A stretch of DNA of 64,000 nucleotides, taken from Planctomycetota bacterium. Its GTDB lineage: Bacteria > Planctomycetota > B15-G4 > SIAN01. Positions 60,234 through 64,000 of this stretch are shown here, piece after piece. The stretch is taken from assembly GCA_028289345.1 (NCBI GenBank), contig JANQQL010000033.1, positions 620,001 through 684,000 of the forward strand. Direction: 5' to 3'. The translations under genes and the position numbers were made by a program. How positions within the stretch are numbered: position 1 is the first letter of the stretch; each line of letters begins with the position of its first letter. The notes beneath the pieces were generated by a model. The model did not search any database, had not been told where the DNA came from, and worked only from the letters and a program-made list of their open reading frames with translations.

Positions 60234-60808
60234 GGGGCGACGACCCGGGGATCACGCAGATCGAACACGCGCGAGAGAGCGGTGACCACCAAGCTGTTCT
60301 GGATCTCTCCACGATGGACCTTGCGCAGGACCTCTTCCACGGGACTCGTCACCACCTCCACGTCTTCAAACGGGTCGAGGCTTTGACCATCGGTCGGTTC
60401 CACGTCCTGGGCCAGGAAATGATGGCAACGATTGGTGTGGAACGCGGGGTTCGGCTGGACACAGCCGAGGGACGTCCACCGGTCGCCCGTGTAACCGGTT
60501 TCCTCACGCAGTTCGCGCTGGGCCGCTTCCAGGGGATTCTCGCCTGGATCGACCAGTCCGCCGGGGATCTCCAAGGAGACCTCTCGAGAACCGAACCGAA
60601 ACTGGCGAACCAGCACGATCTGCCGGGAGGAGGTCACGGCAACGATGTTTGCCCAATCCGGAGTCTCGAGCACCGTGGCTTCGAAGTCGCGATGATCTTG
60701 CGGATGTTGCAAGGCGTCGAAGCGGACCCGAAAGAGTCGGAGGTCGGGGCCTTCGCGGGTCGATTGAATCGGCCAGGGACGAATCTCACGCGGACGATCC
60801 TGCGGCAC
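60230..60808 (-). CDS. NUDIX hydrolase (ADP-ribose pyrophosphatase-like)
   Basis: 192-residue NUDIX enzyme. The Nudix box 'GLVDPGENPLEAAQRELREE' (about residues 84-106) is complete, and 'VRQFRFGSREVSLEIPGG' before it is typical for ADP-ribose/ADP-sugar pyrophosphatases. It hydrolyses a nucleoside diphosphate linked to another group. The GTG at 60808 is one base after the DUF2063 stop, so it is probably translated by coupling. It may be a house-cleaning enzyme caught in the operon or may serve the peptide pathway. Confidence 0.85.
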   Translation of the reverse strand: MPQDRPREIRPWPIQSTREGPDLRLFRVRFDALQHPQDHRDFEATVLETPDWANIVAVTSSRQIVLVRQFRFGSREVSLEIPGGLVDPGENPLEAAQRELREETGYTGDRWTSLGCVQPNPAFHTNRCHHFLAQDVEPTDGQSLDPFEDVEVVTSPVEEVLRKVHRGEIQNSLVVTALSRVFDLRDPRVVAP

Positions 60809-60809
60809 T

Positions 60810-61661
60810 TCAGTGGTCCTCGGTTTTCCAGAACACGCCCATCGATGCCCAATCCTGGAACCACTCCGGGACACGAGCGAGAAGTTCATCGACGGTCAGC
60901 GTGTCGCCCTCCAAACCGGCTTCCAGTGCTTGCTCGAGAGCATGACCTGCTTGCAAGGCATGCAGAATCCGAAAGGGAGCTTCTTCGAGCGTCCGTCGTT
61001 GGGCGTGCAACCCGCGGCGCACGACCAAGACCCAGCTCTTTTTTGTGGCCGGAAGAGCGGGAGAGTCTCCCGCCCGTTCCTGGTCGAGGAACTGGTTCAC
61101 CGGGAAGTCGAACTCGAACAAGCGCAACGCCGGAACCAACACCAGACGAATCGAACTCCAGGCTTCGGCTGGCAGCTTCTGCCAATCTTCGGGAGTCAAC
61201 GGGTCCGCCTGGCGCTCGTGATAGACCTCGACCACGGAACGCTCCAGCGTCGCCAGAGCGCCGAAGAACTTGCCATCCGGCTGCTGTCGCTGTTCCAGGA
61301 AACTGGCAAACTCGGTGCCGTAGTCGTTGAGGGAAAGCAGAGACGAGGGGTGCTCACGAACGAACTGGCGGGCCAACTCTTGAAAGCGGGGCTCTCCCAA
61401 CCGGCGGCGCACCACGGGATAGTCCAGCTCCAGACATTCGACCAATCGACGCACATACATCCCGGCGTAGACCTCGAGTCGCTCCAGCGAGGTCAAAGTG
61501 GCGGAAGGCTGCACGACCTCTCCCAGGCGAGCCTCGTCCACATCGATCCAGTGACGGGCCCCCGGATGCTCCAATCCCTTGCGCGCACCCACTCCTTGCA
61601 GAATGACTTCCTGCATCCAGTGTTCGAGACTCTGGAGGTCGGCGCCGAACGAGTTGCTCAA
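60810..61661 (-). CDS. DUF2063 protein, partner of MNIO enzyme (BufC/HvfC-like)
   Basis: 283 residues. The N-terminal 100 residues form the helical domain typical of DUF2063 ('LERLEVYAGMYVRRLVECLELDYPVVRRRLGEPRFQELARQFVREHPS'), the C-terminal part a second domain with 'LALLxx'-like repeats and acidic ending. In bufferin and HvfABC systems this protein binds the precursor peptide and is needed with the DUF692 enzyme for its modification. A TTG start at 61661 overlaps the DUF692 stop (TTGA) and is preferred; an ATG at 61616 is the alternative. Confidence 0.82.
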   Translation of the reverse strand: MSNSFGADLQSLEHWMQEVILQGVGARKGLEHPGARHWIDVDEARLGEVVQPSATLTSLERLEVYAGMYVRRLVECLELDYPVVRRRLGEPRFQELARQFVREHPSSLLSLNDYGTEFASFLEQRQQPDGKFFGALATLERSVVEVYHERQADPLTPEDWQKLPAEAWSSIRLVLVPALRLFEFDFPVNQFLDQERAGDSPALPATKKSWVLVVRRGLHAQRRTLEEAPFRILHALQAGHALEQALEAGLEGDTLTVDELLARVPEWFQDWASMGVFWKTEDH

Positions 61662-62503
61662 GGGCCCACTCCCACCGCCACCGAGGCCTCCCGCGCCTTG
61701 GCAAGCTCGGCTTCCACGACCGAGAACTCGGGGATGTCCGTGTCCCATTCCACCAGGGTCGACTTACCCCCGGTTAGCTGCTGCACTTGGCGATAGAGCT
61801 TCCAAACCTCTTCCACGACCGGAGCCCCGTGGGTGTCGAGCAAGTGGGTCCCCTTATCCGCGTGCCCCGCAAGATGTAGCTGCACAACCCGGTCCATGGG
61901 AATGCCGTGCAGGTATTCCTGGGCATCGAGTCCGTGATTGAAACAGCTCACGTACACGTTGTTGACATCCAGGAGCAGTCCACAGTCCGATTCTTCGGTC
62001 ATCCGCCTCAAGAACTCTTGCTCAGACAAGGTTGAAGACGTGAACGTCAAATAGGTCGAAGCGTTCTCGAGAATCAACGGGCGCTCGAGAACCTCTTGAG
62101 CCGTTCGAATTCGCCGCACCACGTGATCCAGCGACTCTTCGGTGTAGGGGATGGGCCAGAGGTCATGGGAGTTGCGACCGGCCACTCCCGTCCAACAAAC
62201 GTGATCTCCCATCCACGCCACGTCCACGCGGTCAGCAAGCGCTTTCAAGCGCTTCAGGTGATCGAAATCCAGAGGATCCGTCGAACCGATGGAAAGGGAC
62301 ACTCCGTGCATGACAATGGGGTAGCGTTCACGGACCTGATCCAGCACCCGCGCCGGGCGACCGCCACTGGTCAGGTAGTTCTCGCTCAGGATTTCAAACC
62401 AATCGACCTTGGGCCAAACAGACGTCACGTGATCGTAGTGGACGCTGCGCAGACCAACGCCGTAACCGAGGTGGGGAAGGCCGAATCGATTGTTGGAAGT
62501 CAT
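61658..62503 (-). CDS. DUF692 multinuclear non-haem iron oxidase (BufB/HvfB-like)
   Basis: 281-residue TIM-barrel enzyme of the MNIO family (DUF692). Conserved ligand-bearing motifs appear in order: HGVSLSIGS (66-74), GDHVCW (99-104), 'LENAST' (145-150), DVNNVYVS (179-186), 'QLHLAGH' (208-214), DTHG (223-226) and 'VEWDTDIPEF' (251-260). Characterised relatives (MbnB, TglH, ChrH, bufferin BufB) use two or three iron ions and O2 to change cysteine residues in a precursor peptide. Here the substrate is very probably the Cys-repeat lipoprotein encoded upstream. It follows that gene after 162 bases and overlaps DUF2063 by TTGA. Confidence 0.92.
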   Translation of the reverse strand: MTSNNRFGLPHLGYGVGLRSVHYDHVTSVWPKVDWFEILSENYLTSGGRPARVLDQVRERYPIVMHGVSLSIGSTDPLDFDHLKRLKALADRVDVAWMGDHVCWTGVAGRNSHDLWPIPYTEESLDHVVRRIRTAQEVLERPLILENASTYLTFTSSTLSEQEFLRRMTEESDCGLLLDVNNVYVSCFNHGLDAQEYLHGIPMDRVVQLHLAGHADKGTHLLDTHGAPVVEEVWKLYRQVQQLTGGKSTLVEWDTDIPEFSVVEAELAKAREASVAVGVGP

Positions 62504-62578
62504 GGAGTGGAATCTCGGGACCTCGGGGCGACGCCAGGGTGGATGGGGAAGCCCCCTCGAGCCAGGTCGCCCTACGCG

Positions 62579-62642
62579 AACCGGCGGGACGATCGAGTCG
62601 GAATTCCTTGAAAGGTTCCCGATCCCACTCGCCCCGCCGGTT
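62579..62642 (-). promoter_or_regulatory. large hairpin between precursor and MNIO genes
   Basis: AACCGGCGGG (62579-62588) pairs with CCCGCCGGTT (62633-62642), and an inner CGAGT/ACTCG stem (62594-62598 with 62627-62631) extends it. It lies in the 162-base gap between precursor and MNIO genes. It has no following T-run, so it may slow or partly stop transcription, or protect the precursor mRNA so that the peptide is made in excess. Confidence 0.55.
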
Positions 62643-62646
62643 GCGC

Positions 62647-62665
62647 TTCGGAGAGAATCTCCGAA
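62647..62665 (-). promoter_or_regulatory. 7-bp hairpin right after the precursor stop codon
   Basis: TTCGGAG (62647-62653) and CTCCGAA (62659-62665) form a perfect stem with a five-base loop. In transcript order it begins one base after the last base of the precursor stop codon. With the larger hairpin next to it, it makes a double structure suited to mRNA stabilisation or attenuation. No T-run follows. Confidence 0.55.
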
Positions 62666-62905
62666 TTACTTGCTCGGGCAGCCGTCCTTGCTGGGGCAGC
62701 CATCCTTGCTCGGGCAGCCATCCTTGCCAGGACAACCGTCCTTGCCGGGGCAACCATCTTTGCCCGGGCAGCCGTCCTTCCCACCACAGCCATCCTTCGT
62801 CATGGCGTGATCGTCCGTCGACTTGCAACCGGCCAGGGAACCCGCGACCAAACCACTGGCAGCGGCGACCACCAGCTTGCTCACCATACGACCTCGAAGT
62901 TTCAT
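62666..62905 (-). CDS. Cys-repeat lipoprotein, predicted MNIO precursor peptide
   Basis: 79 residues. The first 27 form a lipoprotein signal (KLVVAAASGLVAGSLAGC, lipobox with Cys27); after a short linker (KSTDDHAMT) come seven six-residue repeats, one KDGCGG, three KDGCPG and three KDGCPS, ending in a Lys. Cysteines are at 40, 46, 52, 58, 64, 70 and 76. The repeats are encoded by seven 18-base units (62672-62797) with silent variation, so they are kept at protein level. It is followed by DUF692 and DUF2063 genes, as are bufferin and HvfA precursors, which carry Cys motifs such as EGKCG. Modified Cys in each repeat, metal binding and membrane anchoring are inference. An ATG at 62887 is an alternative start. 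Confidence 0.85.
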   Translation of the reverse strand: MKLRGRMVSKLVVAAASGLVAGSLAGCKSTDDHAMTKDGCGGKDGCPGKDGCPGKDGCPGKDGCPSKDGCPSKDGCPSK

Positions 62906-63121
62906 AGAACTGCTCCGTCCTCTAGAGCCCGGGTTCTTCGGGTTGACCGTCAAGCCGGACTGGTGTTTGCCCGCCGGGGACCGCGTGGTCCGTTCCATGG
63001 GCGTTGATCCGTAAGTTTTCAATTCTCGCGCTGAGGAGGGGGGGGTCAACGGCGAATTGTGCGAAAACTCCCCCAGGTTCTGCCTAGTTACGAGCGTGAA
63101 GCGATCTCGGTTCCCCTCTCC

Positions 63122-64000
63122 TCAAGAATCAGTGGAGGAAACCAGGAGATGCTCCTCGATCGTCTGCCACTCCCGCTGGCGCAGATGCCAGCGCAGTTCG
63201 GGAACGATCCGGTGCCGAGATTTCGGGTACAGCATCAAATCGAAGTCCTGACCGGCGATCTGCAGGGCGTAGGCGAACTGGATCGCATTCTGCAGATGAA
63301 CGTTGTCGTCCATGGTGCCGTGAACCAGGAGCAGATGTCCCGAAAGGTCCGCCGCCGCCTCGATGCATGAGGTCTTGGAATAGCCTTCCGGGTTGTTCTG
63401 AGGCGTCCGCATGTAGCGCTCGGTGTAGATCGTGTCGTAGTCCCGCCAGTCGTAGACGCCAGCGCCGGCAATTCCCACGCGGAATCGATCGCTGTGAGTC
63501 AGTGCGTAGGCGGTCATGAAACCACCGTAGCTCCAGCCGGAGATCCCGACTCGATCTCCGTCAGCCCAGGGTTTGTCGCACAACCACCCGATCGCATCTT
63601 CCAGATCCTGCAGCTCCTGAACCCCGAGTTGTTGGTAGCAATGATCCGTGGTGACCTTGCCCTTCCCACTCGAGGTACGGTTGTTGACCTGAAACACCAA
63701 AATCTCTTGCTGTGCCAGGAACTGGAACCACGGGCTCGTGTTCCAGCGATTCCGAACCGAAGGCGCATTCGGTCCCGAATACGTATGCAACCAAACCGGG
63801 TAGAGCCCCGACTCGCGGAAGCCGGGGGGGCGGATCAGCGTGGCGTCCATCTTGAACCCGTCGCGGGTCGAGATTTCGAACAGCTCGGGCACGGCGTACT
63901 CGTACTTGTCGAGGTCGGGAATGACGGACTCCGCCAACACTTCTTGCACGGTGCCGTCCGACTTGCAAAGACGAACCCGAGGCGGCGTGTCCAAACTGCT
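63122..64000 (-). CDS. S9-family dipeptidyl-peptidase (DPP IV-like), 5' truncated
   Basis: C-terminal 292 residues of a prolyl oligopeptidase-family enzyme; the frame is open to the window edge, so the propeller domain and start lie beyond it. The hydrolase domain shows 'DGFKMDATLIRPPGF', nucleophile GWSYGGF, acid in 'HGTMDDNVHLQN' and the catalytic His in 'PKSRHRI'. These enzymes cleave dipeptides after Pro or Ala, usually in the periplasm. The second S9 peptidase of the window. It is 216 bases upstream of the Cys-repeat lipoprotein, on the same strand; whether they share a promoter is unclear. Confidence 0.88.
   Translation of the reverse strand, partial: SSLDTPPRVRLCKSDGTVQEVLAESVIPDLDKYEYAVPELFEISTRDGFKMDATLIRPPGFRESGLYPVWLHTYSGPNAPSVRNRWNTSPWFQFLAQQEILVFQVNNRTSSGKGKVTTDHCYQQLGVQELQDLEDAIGWLCDKPWADGDRVGISGWSYGGFMTAYALTHSDRFRVGIAGAGVYDWRDYDTIYTERYMRTPQNNPEGYSKTSCIEAAADLSGHLLLVHGTMDDNVHLQNAIQFAYALQIAGQDFDLMLYPKSRHRIVPELRWHLRQREWQTIEEHLLVSSTDS

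Noticed and set aside
62672..62797. Seven 18-base units that might look like a CRISPR or a simple tandem repeat
   Set aside because: The units are contiguous without spacers, stay in frame, and vary at silent positions, so they are coding repeats of the lipoprotein.
63030..63060. A possible promoter TTGACC with a downstream AT stretch before the Cys-repeat gene
   Set aside because: Spacing and the -10 match are too poor to call a promoter.

Overview
The window is GC-rich, gene-dense bacterial chromosome. It has no rRNA, tRNA, CRISPR array, phage genes or intact transposase that I can recognise. The gene content points to a planctomycete or a relative: three secreted PQQ-type beta-propeller proteins, a sulfatase, an arylsulfotransferase, an FG-GAP/UnbV lipoprotein, a Ser/Thr kinase with a C-terminal TPR region, NHL and redoxin/cytochrome c fusion proteins, and ResB/CcsA cytochrome c maturation. 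The assignment rests on gene families only; no phylogenetic marker is present. Many genes overlap as ATGA, GTGA or TTGA, so translational coupling is common.

Positions 1-17.3 kb are all on the plus strand. A truncated PQQ propeller, a DUF3311 protein and a sodium:solute symporter come first. Then follow an AMP-forming ligase domain, an aldehyde dehydrogenase-type acyl reductase and an iron alcohol dehydrogenase (a possible acid-to-alcohol route), a second propeller, a HemN/HemW-like radical SAM enzyme, a GT4 glycosyltransferase, a YbgC-type thioesterase, a small membrane protein, a LolD/MacB-type ABC ATPase with a very long FtsX-type permease, a small secreted protein and a third propeller. 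Positions 17.6-21.5 kb carry a halogenase-like flavoprotein, a sulfatase and a DDAH/arginine deiminase-like enzyme. Facing them is a minus-strand operon of di-haem peroxidase, YtkA-like lipoprotein and NHL protein.

Positions 25-30 kb hold two transposase-free inverted-repeat elements (MITE-like), a redoxin/cytochrome c/copper monooxygenase-like fusion and an arylsulfotransferase. Positions 30-35.4 kb hold a Ser/Thr kinase with TPR region divergent from a coiled-coil protein and a MamK-like bacterial actin. There are no other magnetosome genes, so this looks like an independent cytoskeletal module. Positions 35.5-43.2 kb carry a DEAD-box helicase, a membrane glycosyltransferase, a PEBP protein, a CocE-type hydrolase and an UnbV lipoprotein.

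Positions 43.2-46.8 kb are a five-gene minus-strand operon: small secreted Cys protein, FtsX-type permease, ABC ATPase, polytopic membrane protein and NosL-like protein. It resembles the copper-handling part of a nos cluster but has no nosZ. Positions 47-59 kb carry a TPR lipoprotein, an S9 peptidase, an arginase-fold enzyme, CcsA and ResB, a duplicated-domain lipoprotein, a DUF501 protein, methionine aminopeptidase with a SEC-C zinc motif, and a PA0069-type radical SAM protein.

The most interesting locus is at 59.5-62.9 kb on the minus strand. A short lipoprotein ending in seven Lys-Asp-Gly-Cys-Pro-Gly/Ser repeats is followed by a DUF692 (MNIO) oxidase, a DUF2063 partner, a NUDIX hydrolase and an alpha/beta hydrolase. 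This looks like a bufferin/HvfA-type peptide modification system with an unusual, probably membrane-anchored precursor. The window ends inside a second S9 peptidase.
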